This document shows positions 6,407 to 15,394 of a stretch of DNA of 51,062 nt, piece by piece; the stretch's first letter is position 1, and each line of letters begins with the position of its first letter. The notes under the pieces were generated by a model. It did no database searches, was not told the DNA's origin, and saw nothing but the letters and a program-made list of their open reading frames with translations. A program made the position numbers and the translations under genes. The stretch spans positions 1 to 51,062 of the forward strand of contig JBBPII010000024.1 in NCBI GenBank assembly GCA_038040385.1. The letters run 5' to 3'. The DNA comes from Gilichinskyi gelida (GTDB taxonomy: Bacteria > Acidobacteriota > Thermoanaerobaculia > Gp7-AA8).

Positions 6407-8114
6407 CGGCCGCCGCCTTCTGCGCTTCCTTCGCCTCCGCCACCAGCATCCTCCGCAGCACCTTCCCCACCATCGTCTTCGGCAGGTCTTTGCGGATCTC
6501 GATCTTCGTCGGCACTTTGTACGGCGCGAGCTTTTCCTTGCAGTAGGCCCGCAGGGCCTCGGGATCCACGGTCATGCCCGGCCGCGCCACCACCCAGGCG
6601 GTGATGGTCTCGCCTTTCCGCTCGTCGGGAACGCCGGCGACGCCCACTTCAGCCACCGACGGATGCGCGGCGATCACCTCTTCGATCTCCCGCGGCCAGA
6701 CCTGGTAGCCGCTGGTCTTGATGAGGTCCTTCTTCCGGTCGACCAGGAAGAGATAGCCGTCCTCGTCGACGTATCCGAGGTCGCCGGTGTAAAGCCAGGA
6801 GGAGCCGTCGTCGTGCTTGCGCAGCATCAGCGCCGTCTCTTCGAGATTGTTCCAGTAGCCGCTCATGAGCTGCGGGGCGTTGATCAGCACCTCGCCGACT
6901 TCGCCGGTGGCCATCTCCCGCTTGCCGTCGTCGCCGTCGACGATGCGCACGTTCACGTCGGGCACCGGCATCCCCACCGATCCGATCTTGTTCGGCCCGC
7001 GGAACGGATTGACGAACGCCGCCATCGTCGCTTCGGTCAGCGAGTAGCCCTCCACGATGCGCCCGCCGGTCAGCTCCTCGAACCGCTTCTTCGTCTCCGC
7101 CATCAGCGCCGCGGCGCCGGAGAAGCAGGCGCGGATGGAGCTGAAGTCCACTTTCTTCGCCGCCACGTCGGGATGATTGAGCAGCGCGTTGAACAGCGTC
7201 GGCACGCCGCAGAAGAGCGTCGGCTTGTCGCGGCCGATGGACTTCACCACGTCGCCCACGTCGCGCGGGTTGGGGATCAGCGCCAGCGGGACCGCGGAGA
7301 TGATGGAGATGGTCTGCGCGCCGGCGCAGCCGTAGGTGTGGAACAGCGGGAGCGGCAGCATGATGTTGCTGCCTTCGCCGGCCAGCGCCTCACGCAGCCA
7401 CGCCGACAACTGGACTCCCGACGCCACCAGCGAGCGGTGGTCGCTGACGACGCCCTTCGGCGTGCCGGTGGTGCCGCCGCTCATCAGGATCACCGCCGGG
7501 TCGTCCGGTTTCGCCCCGCGCATCACGCCCTGGCCCGACCCGCCCTTCTCGATGAGGTCCTGAAACCAGAAGTCCTCGGGACGGAGGTGGATGCGATGCC
7601 CTTCCTTCTTCTCTTTCGCCAGCGTGAAGAGGACGCGGAGAATGGGCGGGAGGTACTCCTTGATGTTGGTGGCGATGACGCGTTTGAGCGAGGTGCGCGG
7701 CTGGCAGGCCTTCACCCGCTCGTAGAACGGCGTCAGGACGATGACCGTCTCCGAGGCGCTGGCGTTCATCGACTGCTCGAGCTCGCGCTCGGTGTAGATC
7801 GGATTCTGCGGGGCGACGATGGCGCCCAGCTTCCACGCGGCGAGCTCGGCAATGATGAACTGCGGGCAGTTCGGCAGGAGCAGCGCGACCCGGTCGCCTT
7901 CTTTCACCCCCTCCCCCGCCAGCGCATGGGCGAAGGCGTCGCTGGCACGGTCGAGCTCGCGCCAGGTCATGTTCCGCCCCTTGAACATCAGCGCGGTGGC
8001 GTCCCCGCGCTGGTGCGAGTGGTCAGCGACGAAATCGACGAGCGTCTTGTCGGGGTACGTTCCGATGGAGCGCGGGACACCTGCATCGTAGTGGTCGAGC
8101 CACGGCTGGTTCAT
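6396..8114 (-). CDS. long-chain acyl-CoA synthetase (AMP-forming)
   Basis: This 572-aa enzyme activates a carboxylic acid, probably a fatty acid, to its acyl-adenylate and then to the CoA thioester. It shows the ANL-family signatures in order: the phosphate loop SGGTTGTPKG (about residue 200), GYSLTEAT (about 345), YTGDLG (about 440) and the C-terminal lysine in KTMVGKVLRR (about 555). Length and layout fit FadD-like ligases. I chose ATG 8114 because GGGGGAATGAG precedes it; an in-frame start at 8135 exists. It is transcribed divergently from the CAP-domain gene, 71 bases away. Chain length of the substrate cannot be told. Confidence 0.9.
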   Translation of the reverse strand: MNQPWLDHYDAGVPRSIGTYPDKTLVDFVADHSHQRGDATALMFKGRNMTWRELDRASDAFAHALAGEGVKEGDRVALLLPNCPQFIIAELAAWKLGAIVAPQNPIYTERELEQSMNASASETVIVLTPFYERVKACQPRTSLKRVIATNIKEYLPPILRVLFTLAKEKKEGHRIHLRPEDFWFQDLIEKGGSGQGVMRGAKPDDPAVILMSGGTTGTPKGVVSDHRSLVASGVQLSAWLREALAGEGSNIMLPLPLFHTYGCAGAQTISIISAVPLALIPNPRDVGDVVKSIGRDKPTLFCGVPTLFNALLNHPDVAAKKVDFSSIRACFSGAAALMAETKKRFEELTGGRIVEGYSLTEATMAAFVNPFRGPNKIGSVGMPVPDVNVRIVDGDDGKREMATGEVGEVLINAPQLMSGYWNNLEETALMLRKHDDGSSWLYTGDLGYVDEDGYLFLVDRKKDLIKTSGYQVWPREIEEVIAAHPSVAEVGVAGVPDERKGETITAWVVARPGMTVDPEALRAYCKEKLAPYKVPTKIEIRKDLPKTMVGKVLRRMLVAEAKEAQKAAAAAP

Positions 8115-8185
8115 CTCATTCCCCCTGGCCGGCAAATGATACGCTCGAATATGTCACGCCCCTGCCGGCGTTCCCATCACGTCCC

Positions 8186-9154
8186 ATGAAGAAGCTGCTT
8201 CTGACTGTTCTCGCTTCGCTGCTGACCTTCGGCGCGACTTTCGCGCAGGGGGACGGCGCCGCCGACGAGACGCGCATGACGCTCCGCGCCGAGCTGCTGC
8301 GGATGATCAACCGCGACCGGCAGCGCGCCGGCCTGCATGCCGTGGATCTCGACCCCGATGCCTCCTCGGTCGCCGACGCCTACACCAGACTCCAGATCCG
8401 CAATCGCACCAGCGGCCACTTCACCCTCGACGGACACGCGCCGTACATGCGCTACTCGTTCGCCGGCGGCAACGACGGCTTGAGCGAGAACGCCGCCGCC
8501 TGGTCCGCGAACTTCGGCTTCAGCGACCGCGCCCTGCTCGACATGATGCGCCGCTCGCAAGAAGCGATGATGAACGAGGCCGCGCCGCACGACGGCCACC
8601 GCAAGGCCATCCTCGACCCGCACGCCACGCACGTCGGCATCGGCGTGGCGTGGGAGGGGGGCGAGTTCCGCATCGCCCAGGAGTTCCTGCGGCGCTACGT
8701 CGACTGGGTGCGCCCGTTGCCGCGGCGCGCCTCCGCCGGCGAGCGTCTTCTCTGCAGCGGGCGTCCCAAGGCGGGCCACGACATCGAAGCGATCACCGTC
8801 CACCGCGAGCCGCTGCCGCAGCCGATGTCCGCCACGGTCGCCAACGCCATCGCCAGCTACGGCCTCCCGCATGACCGCCGCGAGTACCTGCCGCGCCTGA
8901 AGACCTTCTATCGCCACTACGCCGACGGCGCGGTGGAGCAGGTGCGCGAGGAGTACAGCGACGGCCGGCGCGGCGACTTCCAGGTCGCCGAGGACGGCAC
9001 GTTCGCCTTCGCCGTGCCGCTTCCCGACGGGCCGGGCGTCTACACCGTCGTGGTGTGGGTGCGCCCGCACGGCGCGCGCGAGACCATCCCCGCGAGCAAC
9101 GTGTCGATCCGGGTCGAAGGCGCGCAGCCGCAGGTGTCGTACAGTTCGCGGTGA
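8186..9154 (+). CDS. secreted CAP-domain (SCP/PR1) protein
   Basis: A 322-aa protein with a clear signal peptide (MKKLLLTVLASLLTFGATFAQ). Residues about 30-170 form a CAP domain: LLRMINRDRQRAGL, SGHFTLDG, LSEN, then HDGHRKAILDP and HVGIGVAW. The His and Glu residues of the CAP cavity seem to be kept. A C-terminal region of about 140 residues ends in a predicted beta domain (VYTVVVWVRP). CAP proteins are extracellular with varied, often undefined roles. It stands alone, and a strong hairpin follows seven bases after the stop. Confidence 0.88.
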   Translation: MKKLLLTVLASLLTFGATFAQGDGAADETRMTLRAELLRMINRDRQRAGLHAVDLDPDASSVADAYTRLQIRNRTSGHFTLDGHAPYMRYSFAGGNDGLSENAAAWSANFGFSDRALLDMMRRSQEAMMNEAAPHDGHRKAILDPHATHVGIGVAWEGGEFRIAQEFLRRYVDWVRPLPRRASAGERLLCSGRPKAGHDIEAITVHREPLPQPMSATVANAIASYGLPHDRREYLPRLKTFYRHYADGAVEQVREEYSDGRRGDFQVAEDGTFAFAVPLPDGPGVYTVVVWVRPHGARETIPASNVSIRVEGAQPQVSYSSR

Positions 9155-9160
9155 CTTTCG

Positions 9161-9228
9161 TTCGCCGTTGGCTGTTGGCCGTTGACCGCGGCCGAGAGCA
9201 CGGCCAACGGCCAACGATCAACGGCGAA
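9161..9228. repeat. 24-bp inverted repeat, GTTGGCCGTTG type
   Basis: The arms 9161-9184 and 9205-9228 match at 22 of 24 positions, around a 20-base loop. They are built from the unit CCGTTGGC. It lies between two genes on the same strand, so it could end transcription of the CAP gene; it also has the look of a dispersed intergenic repeat. Confidence 0.8.
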
Positions 9229-9238
9229 CCCATCTGGT

Positions 9239-10153
9239 ATGCCCAACCAATCCACCTACGACGTCATCATCATCGGCGGCGGCCCCGCCGGCCTCACCTG
9301 CGCCATCTTCCTCGGACGCTACCGCCGCCGGGTGATCGTCCTCGACTCCGGCCGGCCGCGGAACTACGCCGCGCGTGCCGTCCATGGCTTCCTCGGAAAT
9401 CACAACATCGCGCCGGCCGAGCTGGCGCGCCGCGGGCGGGAGGAGGCGCAGGCCGCCGGCGCTGAAATCTGCGAATGCACGGCCTCGAAGATCGAGCGCG
9501 TCGGCGACATCTTCGAGGTGACGACCACCGTCGGAACACTGAAGGGACGCCGCGTCGTCCTGGCCTACGGCGTGCGCGACACGCTCCCCGACATCCCTGA
9601 CGTCGAGCGCTTCTACGGCGCGAGCATCTTCCACTGCCCCGACTGCGACGGCTACGAAGTGCGCGACCGCCGCATCGGCGTCATCGGCTGGGGGAAGAAG
9701 GCCGCCGGCCTCGCGCTCCGGCTCCTGCAGTGGAGCGACGACGTCACGGTTTTCACCGACGGCCACGCGCGCGAGTGGACCAAGGAGCATCAGAGCAAGC
9801 TGCTCGCCGAGTGCGTCGACATCAAGGACGAGAAGGTGATCTCGCTGGTCGGCAGCGACGCGAACGTCGAGGCAGCCGTTCTCTCCACCGGTGAGCGGGT
9901 GGGGATCGACGCGCTCTTCTTCACCATCGGCGCCGAGCGCTCCTGCCTCCTGGCCGAATCGATCGGCTGCCAGGTCGACGACGAGCACCCCAACGTCATC
10001 GTCGACCAGCACAAGCAGACCTCGGTGGAAGGCATTTACGCCGCCGGCGACCTCGTCGCCGGCTCGCAGCTGGCCATCACCTCGGCCGCCGACGGCGCCA
10101 TCGCCGCCATCGCCATCAACGAATCGCTCCTCCCGCCGTCGCGGCGCGTCTGA
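9239..10153 (+). CDS. thioredoxin-reductase-like flavoprotein
   Basis: A 304-aa FAD/NAD(P)H oxidoreductase of the TrxB/AhpF fold. It begins with the FAD motif IIGGGPAGL, has the redox pair in CPDC (about residue 137), a less standard NAD(P)H loop (GVIGWGKKAAG) and the C-terminal FAD signature GIYAAGDL. The usual TrxB pair is CATCDG, and here it is CPDCDG, so the partner may be a different thiol protein. ATG 9239 is preferred because the frame upstream of it is made of the intergenic hairpin. The stop is followed within 14 bases by the next gene. Confidence 0.87.
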   Translation: MPNQSTYDVIIIGGGPAGLTCAIFLGRYRRRVIVLDSGRPRNYAARAVHGFLGNHNIAPAELARRGREEAQAAGAEICECTASKIERVGDIFEVTTTVGTLKGRRVVLAYGVRDTLPDIPDVERFYGASIFHCPDCDGYEVRDRRIGVIGWGKKAAGLALRLLQWSDDVTVFTDGHAREWTKEHQSKLLAECVDIKDEKVISLVGSDANVEAAVLSTGERVGIDALFFTIGAERSCLLAESIGCQVDDEHPNVIVDQHKQTSVEGIYAAGDLVAGSQLAITSAADGAIAAIAINESLLPPSRRV

Positions 10154-10166
10154 TAACCTCCGCGCC

Positions 10167-10679
10167 GTGTTGTCCTTCGTCGCCGGCGCAGCGGCCGACG
10201 TCTTCCCCTCCGATCTGGCCGAGGCCATCGAGGCGGTGGTGCGCGAGCGCTTTGCGGATGCGGGCGCGGCGTTCGAGGCGTATCGATCCGACCCCGTCGA
10301 TGCCGTCGGCTGGTCGCGCCTGCAGACGCGCGTGGCGAAGATGCTCCCCGCCGCGCCCCAGCTCACCGGCATGGACGCGTACCAATCGGTCTATCTCCCG
10401 GTGGCGAACGACGGCGGCGTGGAGCGCGTGGCCATCCCCAACGTCGCCGATCCGCTGGAGATCGGCAGCCTCGATGCTCTCCTCGATGAGCTGCGCGCGT
10501 TCGCGGCGCAGGCGTCGCTGCCGACCGACGACGTCGAGCTGATGCAGCTCGCCGCGCACTACCTGGAGAACGACGCGCTGATCGACGAGGACCTCGACGT
10601 GCAGACCTACGTGCAGCTCATGCTCGCCGCCAAGCAGAGCGCGGCGCACGGGGTGCCGCTGTGGATCGCGGTCGAATAG
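10167..10679 (+). CDS. hypothetical 170-aa protein
   Basis: An acidic protein without signal peptide or membrane segment that begins MLSFVAGAAADVFPSD from a GTG at 10167. Its codon use fits the backbone, and it follows the flavoprotein by 13 bases, so the two may be co-transcribed. I recognise no domain. It ends inside a 21-bp palindrome (10675-10695) shared with the convergent gene. Confidence 0.6.
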   Translation: MLSFVAGAAADVFPSDLAEAIEAVVRERFADAGAAFEAYRSDPVDAVGWSRLQTRVAKMLPAAPQLTGMDAYQSVYLPVANDGGVERVAIPNVADPLEIGSLDALLDELRAFAAQASLPTDDVELMQLAAHYLENDALIDEDLDVQTYVQLMLAAKQSAAHGVPLWIAVE

Positions 10680-10695
10680 TACGATTCGTACTATT
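10675..10695. repeat. TAGTACGA palindrome, copy 1
   Basis: AATAGTACGA and TCGTACTATT are exact reverse complements with one base between them. It lies at the meeting point of two convergent genes and overlaps both ends. Close relatives are at 14703-14724 and 33869-33888. Confidence 0.75.
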
Positions 10696-11066
10696 TGTTC
10701 GAGCTGAACATGTCCACGGCGATCTTCCACTGGCCGTCGATCTTCTTCCAGGTCACCGAATACTTCCCCTGGTCCTGGATCGCGGCGCCACCCGGCGGGG
10801 TGATGGTCAGGTCGTAGTGTCCGACCTCGGCCGCCAGGTCGCAGGACTGCATCACGTTGTCGGGCGTGAGCGTGCCGGCGACTTTCGCGCTGGCGAGGAA
10901 CCCGGTCCAGAACTGCTGAATGGCGGCCTTGCCGCGGAACGGCGGGGCGTTGGGCGGAAGGAGCACTGCGTCATCGGCGTAGAAGGCCGTGATGGCGTTG
11001 ATATCGCCGCGGCCGATGGCGGCGCCGGAGCAGGACCAGCGCGGTAACCGCAATCAGTTTTTGCAT
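10691..11066 (-). pseudogene. NTF2-like (DUF4440/SnoaL-type) protein, frameshifted start
   Basis: The core reads GRGDINAITAFYADDAVLLPP, then WTGFL, and ends WKKIDGQWKIAVDMF, a standard small NTF2-like fold of about 110 residues. The ATG at 11066 gives a signal-peptide start (MQKLIAVTALVLL) but in another frame, which joins the core only if the frame changes near 11020. The first helix of the fold is also missing, which suggests a deletion. A TTG at 11053 would open the core frame directly, so a shortened working gene is possible. NTF2-like proteins of this type have many roles; none can be assigned. Confidence 0.6.
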
Positions 11067-11075
11067 GGCACTAGA

Positions 11076-11495
11076 ATGCACAAGATGCCGCTCCGCCGCT
11101 ACCTGCTCCTCGCGCTCGCCACGGTCCTGATCGGCTGCAACAGCCCGTCCGGCCCCGACGACGACCTCGGCTCGCAGCCGCGCGGCCGCCTCTCCGGCAC
11201 GGTGACCATCGGTCCGAACTGCCCCGGCCCGACCACCACCACCCCCTGCCCCACCCCGCCCGACGCCTACAAGCAGCGCAAGATCCTCGTCTACAACGCG
11301 GCCAGGACGACGCTGCTGCACACCGTCGACATCGACTCGCAGGGGTCCTTTCTGATCGATCTGATCCCGGCGCGCTACACGGTCGACCTGCGCGGCGCCG
11401 GCATCGACACGACCGCGGATCTCCCGAAGACGGTCGAGATCCGCGCGAACGTGGTCACCACGCTCACGGTGAATGTCGATACGGGAATCCGGTAG
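11076..11495 (+). CDS. predicted lipoprotein with carboxypeptidase-regulatory-like fold
   Basis: A 139-aa protein with a lipoprotein signal (LLLALATVLIGC), so Cys near residue 21 is probably lipidated. After a low-complexity stretch (PGPTTTTPCPTPP) comes a beta-rich region with GSFLIDLIPARYTVDLRG, which resembles a carboxypeptidase-regulatory or prealbumin-like fold. The starts at 11076 and 11085 are both possible. Its stop codon is the first part of the perfect hairpin at 11492. It is divergent from the NTF2-like gene with only nine bases between the starts. Confidence 0.7.
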   Translation: MHKMPLRRYLLLALATVLIGCNSPSGPDDDLGSQPRGRLSGTVTIGPNCPGPTTTTPCPTPPDAYKQRKILVYNAARTTLLHTVDIDSQGSFLIDLIPARYTVDLRGAGIDTTADLPKTVEIRANVVTTLTVNVDTGIR

Positions 11496-11565
11496 GGGCG
11501 CGCGGCAGCGCGCCCGATACCCCGGTGAACCGCGGAGTGCCGGGCGCGCTGCCGCGCGCCCCTAC
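11492..11565. repeat. perfect 25-bp inverted repeat, GGGGCGCGCGGC type
   Basis: The arms 11492-11516 and 11541-11565 are exact reverse complements (GTAGGGGCGCGCGGCAGCGC and its partner) with a 24-base loop. It fills the gap between the convergent lipoprotein and SWIB genes, so it can stop transcription from both sides. A weaker relative is at 6321-6406. Confidence 0.85.
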
Positions 11566-11569
11566 GGCG

Positions 11570-11851
11570 CTACTTCAGGTGCTTGTTCACCAACGCCGTC
11601 ATCTCGAACATCGACACCTGTTTCTTCCCGTTGAAGATCTTCAGCAGGTTGTCGTCGGCGTTGATCATCCGCTTGTTCGTCTGGTCCTGCAGGCCATTCG
11701 CCTTGATGTAGTCCCAAACCTTCTTTGTCACCTGGCTGCGCGGGAGCGGCTTGCTGCCGACGATCGGCGCCAGATCGGCGCTCGGCTGTACCTCGGCCTG
11801 CAGACCCTTGCCTCCACCCTTAGCACCGGAGCTTTTCTTCGCAGTTGCCAT
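11570..11851 (-). CDS. SWIB/MDM2-domain protein
   Basis: A 93-aa protein with a basic, Gly-rich N-terminus (MATAKKSSGAKGGGKG) and a SWIB/MDM2 domain over residues about 22-92: SADLAPIVGSKPLPR, VWDYIKANGLQ, NADDNLLKIF and MFEMTALVNKHL. In bacteria such proteins occur alone or fused to other domains (topoisomerase in Chlamydia) and are thought to bind DNA or chromatin-like complexes; the role here is open. It is read toward the hairpin at 11492. Confidence 0.9.
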   Translation of the reverse strand: MATAKKSSGAKGGGKGLQAEVQPSADLAPIVGSKPLPRSQVTKKVWDYIKANGLQDQTNKRMINADDNLLKIFNGKKQVSMFEMTALVNKHLK

Positions 11852-11920
11852 CGTTCATCCTCTCGTCAAAATTTGCCGCGATTGTGGCCTCAGCGCTATG
11901 CCGAGTCAATCGAGGCTTGA

Positions 11921-12670
11921 TTATGGAAGCTGCACGAACCGGCTCAGGAACGATCGCGCGGAGTCGGTGTCGAGCCGGTAGATCACATTCGTCGCCTTGC
12001 AAAGAGCGTCCCCTGTGATCGTGGTGCCGCCGATGATGTTCGTCTCGGTTGAGCCCGCCCCGAGGAAATTCGGCCCGCCGGAGTCACCGTAGCAGGTGCC
12101 GCCGTCGCCGGTGTGGATGTTCTGCGAGAGCCGCAGCCACGCCGGGTTGATGGCGTTGAGGCTGCCGGTGGAGAACTCCCGCGTATCGAGATAGTTAATG
12201 ACCGGACCGCCGGGCTGATTCACGGCCTCCTGGCCGCCGTAGCCGACCGAGGTGAACGGATCGTTGACCCGAAGCGAGCTGAGCGATCCGGCAGCCGGCA
12301 GTCGGACCGGGGGGGTCTTCACCGGCGAGTCGAGGACGATGACCGCGATGTCGTGCGGGTCGCTCTGCGCCTGGTTGTACAGCGGGTCGCCGTAGAACGT
12401 CCCGGCGAGCAGCTTCGACTTCGAGCTGAACGCCGAGTCGAAGGTGACGAACACGCGCGCGCGGCCGATGTCGCAGTGCGCCGCGGTGAGGAACACCGTG
12501 GGCGAGATCAGCGCGCCCGAGCAGTAGGGGAACGTGCCCGAGCTGAACGTTCCGACCACCGCGCCCGTCGCGGGATGGCGGTTTCCGTCGGGCTGACCGT
12601 ACGTGATGGCGAACATCGGGACGGCGCACAGCAAGAGAGCGACTAGGCAGAGAGAAAGTTTGCTAGGCAT
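11921..12670 (-). CDS. secreted trypsin-like serine protease
   Basis: A 249-aa S1-family protein with a signal peptide (LSLCLVALLLCAVPMFA). The catalytic triad is visible: His in LTAAHC, Asp in HDIAVIVL and Ser in GDSGGP. Cysteines beside the His and Ser (AAHC, GGTCYGDSGG) would form the usual disulphides. The substrate cannot be predicted. I prefer ATG 12670 (MPSKLS) over the start six codons upstream. It is divergent from the ABC operon, 108 bases away. Confidence 0.9.
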   Translation of the reverse strand: MPSKLSLCLVALLLCAVPMFAITYGQPDGNRHPATGAVVGTFSSGTFPYCSGALISPTVFLTAAHCDIGRARVFVTFDSAFSSKSKLLAGTFYGDPLYNQAQSDPHDIAVIVLDSPVKTPPVRLPAAGSLSSLRVNDPFTSVGYGGQEAVNQPGGPVINYLDTREFSTGSLNAINPAWLRLSQNIHTGDGGTCYGDSGGPNFLGAGSTETNIIGGTTITGDALCKATNVIYRLDTDSARSFLSRFVQLP

Positions 12671-12778
12671 CCGCGTACTGTACCGCAACCCTGCCGAAAG
12701 TCACGGTCCGCCCGCGGTCTTCCGGCACATGTGCATTCGCGCCCCGGCGCCTACATTGCCCATCGAAGGAGACTCTCG

Positions 12779-13489
12779 ATGGATGCACAGCCACCTCTGA
12801 AAGCAATCGTCCGGCTCGAAGCGATCGCCAAGTCGTACCGCCTCGGACGCGTTCACGTTCCCGCCCTCGCCGCCGTCACGCTCGACATCGCCCGCGGCGA
12901 TTTCCTCGCCCTCGCCGGCCCCTCCGGCAGCGGCAAGACCACCCTGCTCAACCTCATCGGCTGCATCGACAAGCCGGATGCCGGCCGCGTGATCATCGAC
13001 GGCGTCGACGTCACCGCCGTCCCGCTGCACCGCCTGGCGCGCACCCGCAGCGAAACGCTCGGCTTCGTCTTCCAGACCTTCAACCTCATCCCCGTGCTCA
13101 CCGCGTACGAGAACGTCGAGTACCCGCTGCTGCTCCGCGGCGCGGGACGCCGCGAGCGCGGCGAGCGCGTGCGGCGCTGGCTCGACGTGGTCGGCCTCAC
13201 TCCCAATGCCCGGCAGCGCCCCGACCAGCTCTCCGGCGGCCAGCGGCAGCGCGTGGCCATCGCCCGGGCCATGGCCGGCGATCCGAAGCTCGTCCTCGCC
13301 GACGAGCCGACCGCCAACCTCGACTCGGAGACCGCGGCGAAGATCCTCGACCTCCTGCAGCGCCTCAACGCCGAGACGCGCTGCACCTTCGTCTTCGCCA
13401 CACATGACCCCGCCCTCATCGCCCGCGCCCCGCGCTGCATCAGCATGCGCGACGGCGCGCTGGTCGCCGAACACGCCGTCGCCGCTTAG
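12779..13489 (+). CDS. ABC transporter ATPase, LolD/MacB type
   Basis: A 236-aa ATPase with Walker A GPSGSGKTT, the signature LSGGQRQR, Walker B LVLADEP and the H-loop THDP. The pattern, including FVFQTFNLIPVLTAYENV, is that of the LolD/MacB/FtsE branch, whose partners are FtsX-like permeases. GAAGGAGA precedes the ATG. It opens a run of six genes on one strand (12779-18292) and would power the permease that starts 10 bases downstream. Confidence 0.93.
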   Translation: MDAQPPLKAIVRLEAIAKSYRLGRVHVPALAAVTLDIARGDFLALAGPSGSGKTTLLNLIGCIDKPDAGRVIIDGVDVTAVPLHRLARTRSETLGFVFQTFNLIPVLTAYENVEYPLLLRGAGRRERGERVRRWLDVVGLTPNARQRPDQLSGGQRQRVAIARAMAGDPKLVLADEPTANLDSETAAKILDLLQRLNAETRCTFVFATHDPALIARAPRCISMRDGALVAEHAVAA

Positions 13490-13499
13490 GAGACTCCAC

Positions 13500-14702
13500 A
13501 TGCTGACCACCATCGCCTTCCGCAACGTCTTCCGCAACCGCCGCCGCTCCGCGATCACCCTGCTCGTCATCGTCTTCGGCGCTGTCGGCCTGATCCTCTT
13601 CGGCGGCTACAAGAACCGCACCTTCTATGCCCTCCGCGAGTCGACCATCCGCAACCGGCTCGGACATCTGCAGATCTACAAGCGCGGCTTCGCCGGCGCC
13701 GAGGCCCAGAAGCCGCTGCAGTACGGGCTGGAGAACGTCGACGAGCTGCGCCGCGCCGTCGAGCGCGACCCGCGCGTCAGCATGACCACCGCGCAGATCA
13801 CTCTGATGGGCCTGGTCAGCAACGGCGAGAAGTCGGAGACCTTCATGGCCACCGCCGTCGAGCCGGAGAAGGACCGGAAGATGGCCGCGCAGCGCATCAC
13901 CGCCGGCAGCGACCTTCCCTCGAACGAGCCCGACGCCGTGATCGTCGGCCGCGGCCTCGCCGCCTCCATGCACGTCAAGCCCGGCGACTACCTGACGCTC
14001 ATGAGCACCACCACCAGCGGGTCGCTCAACGCCATGGACGTCCGCGTGGCCGGCGTCTTCATGAGCGGCGTCAAGGAGTACGACGACCGCGCGGTGAAGA
14101 TGTCGCTGCCCGCCGCGCAGCAGTTGCTGCAGACGAAGAAGATCGAGCGGCTGATCCTCATCCTGCACGACACCGGCGACACCGCCGCCGTCCACTCCAC
14201 GCTGGCCCGCTCGCTGCGCGACGTGGAGTTCAAGGAGTGGTCGCAGCTCGCCAGCTTCTACCACCAGGTGGTGATGCTCTACAACGGCATCTTCGGCTTC
14301 CTCGGCATCGTGGTCTTCGCCATCGTCGTGTTCAGCGTGGCTAACACCATCCTGATGTCGGTCTTCGAGCGGACGCGCGAGATCGGCACGCTGATGGCCA
14401 TCGGCACGCCGCGCGGCACGGTATGGCGGATGTTCCTCCTGGAGGGCGTCTTCATCGGCCTCCTCGGCGGCGTCCTCGGCCTGGCCGCCGGCGCCCTCGC
14501 CGCGTTCGCCATCAATCGCATGGACCTGATGCTTCCGCCGCCGCCGGGCTACACCGTCGGCTACTCGCTGCGGGTCATGCTGCAGACGCCGATCCTGGTC
14601 ACGTCATTTCTCATCTCATTCATCACGGCGACCCTGTCGTCGATCGTGCCGGCGCTCAAAGCCTCGCGGCTGAAGATCGTCGACGCACTGGGACACATCT
14701 GA
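13500..14702 (+). CDS. FtsX/MacB-type ABC permease
   Basis: A 400-aa protein with one membrane segment at residues about 18-38 (SAITLLVIVFGAVGLIL), a periplasmic domain of about 220 residues, and three membrane segments near the C-terminus (about 262-290, 310-340, 362-385). This is the layout of LolC/E and MacB permeases, which pull lipoproteins or other substrates from the inner membrane rather than moving them across it. AGGAGA stands before the ATG. The next gene starts two bases after the stop. Confidence 0.9.
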   Translation: MLTTIAFRNVFRNRRRSAITLLVIVFGAVGLILFGGYKNRTFYALRESTIRNRLGHLQIYKRGFAGAEAQKPLQYGLENVDELRRAVERDPRVSMTTAQITLMGLVSNGEKSETFMATAVEPEKDRKMAAQRITAGSDLPSNEPDAVIVGRGLAASMHVKPGDYLTLMSTTTSGSLNAMDVRVAGVFMSGVKEYDDRAVKMSLPAAQQLLQTKKIERLILILHDTGDTAAVHSTLARSLRDVEFKEWSQLASFYHQVVMLYNGIFGFLGIVVFAIVVFSVANTILMSVFERTREIGTLMAIGTPRGTVWRMFLLEGVFIGLLGGVLGLAAGALAAFAINRMDLMLPPPPGYTVGYSLRVMLQTPILVTSFLISFITATLSSIVPALKASRLKIVDALGHI

Positions 14703-14724
14703 AAATGATACGAAACGTACTATT
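14703..14724. repeat. TAGTACGA-type palindrome, copy 2
   Basis: AATGATACGAAACGTACTAT is a degenerate version of the palindrome at 10675 (AATAGTACGA / TCGTACTATT). It covers the start codon and first five codons of the LolA-like gene. Confidence 0.55.
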
Positions 14725-15382
14725 TGCCCTGCTCATCCCTCTCACATTGCGCGCCGAGGATGCGGCGAACGTGCTGGCGCGCACCGATCAGTCCCGCAAC
14801 TCGATGTCGAGCTTCGCCGTCGATGTCGAGCTGACCAGCACCACCCCCGACGGCCGTCACGAGACCTCGAAGTTCCGGGTGTACGGCAAAGGGAGCGACC
14901 GATCGGTCGTCGAGTTCATCGCGCCGCAGACGGAGAAGGGAAAGGTCCTCCTGATGCTGCGCGACGCGATGTGGATCTACATGCCGTCCGCGAGCCGTCC
15001 CATCCGCATCTCGCCGCTGCAGCGTCTGATGGGACAGGCGTCGAACGGCGACGTGGCGCGAACGAACTTCACCGTCGACTACCAGCCCGGCGCCATCGCC
15101 GAGGAAGCCGGCGCGTGGATCCTTGAGCTCAAGGCGAAGGATCCCGCGGTCGCCTACAACCGCGTGCGGCTGTGGGTCGACAAGAAGAGCTTCGAGCCGC
15201 GCCGCGCCGACTTTTACGTCGTGTCGGGAAAGCTCATCAAGCGCGCGACGTACGACACCGATCGCGTCGAGATCGACGACGCCCTCCGCCCCGGTCATCG
15301 CACCGTCATGCGCTACACCAACCGCGTGGCGCGCGAGAACCCCGAGCGGATGTTCACGAAGGACGCGCTGGGAAAATGGTGA
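14705..15382 (+). CDS. LolA-like outer-membrane lipoprotein-sorting protein
   Basis: A 225-aa exported protein (MIRNVLFALLIPLTLRA) whose body (VLARTDQSRNSMSSFAVDVE, IWIYMPSASRPIRISP, LMGQASNGDVARTNF, WVDKKSFEPRRADFY) fits the LolA-like family found next to FtsX permeases. It probably carries a lipid or lipoprotein across the periplasm for the ABC genes upstream. The first codons overlap a TAGTACGA-type palindrome (14703-14724), so part of the signal peptide is written by repeat sequence. Confidence 0.85.
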   Translation: MIRNVLFALLIPLTLRAEDAANVLARTDQSRNSMSSFAVDVELTSTTPDGRHETSKFRVYGKGSDRSVVEFIAPQTEKGKVLLMLRDAMWIYMPSASRPIRISPLQRLMGQASNGDVARTNFTVDYQPGAIAEEAGAWILELKAKDPAVAYNRVRLWVDKKSFEPRRADFYVVSGKLIKRATYDTDRVEIDDALRPGHRTVMRYTNRVARENPERMFTKDALGKW

Positions 15383-15394
15383 GCGCCGCGCATA

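Noticed and set aside
6306..8189. 627-codon plus-strand frame
   Set aside because: It is the antisense shadow of the acyl-CoA synthetase, which has all ANL motifs on the minus strand.
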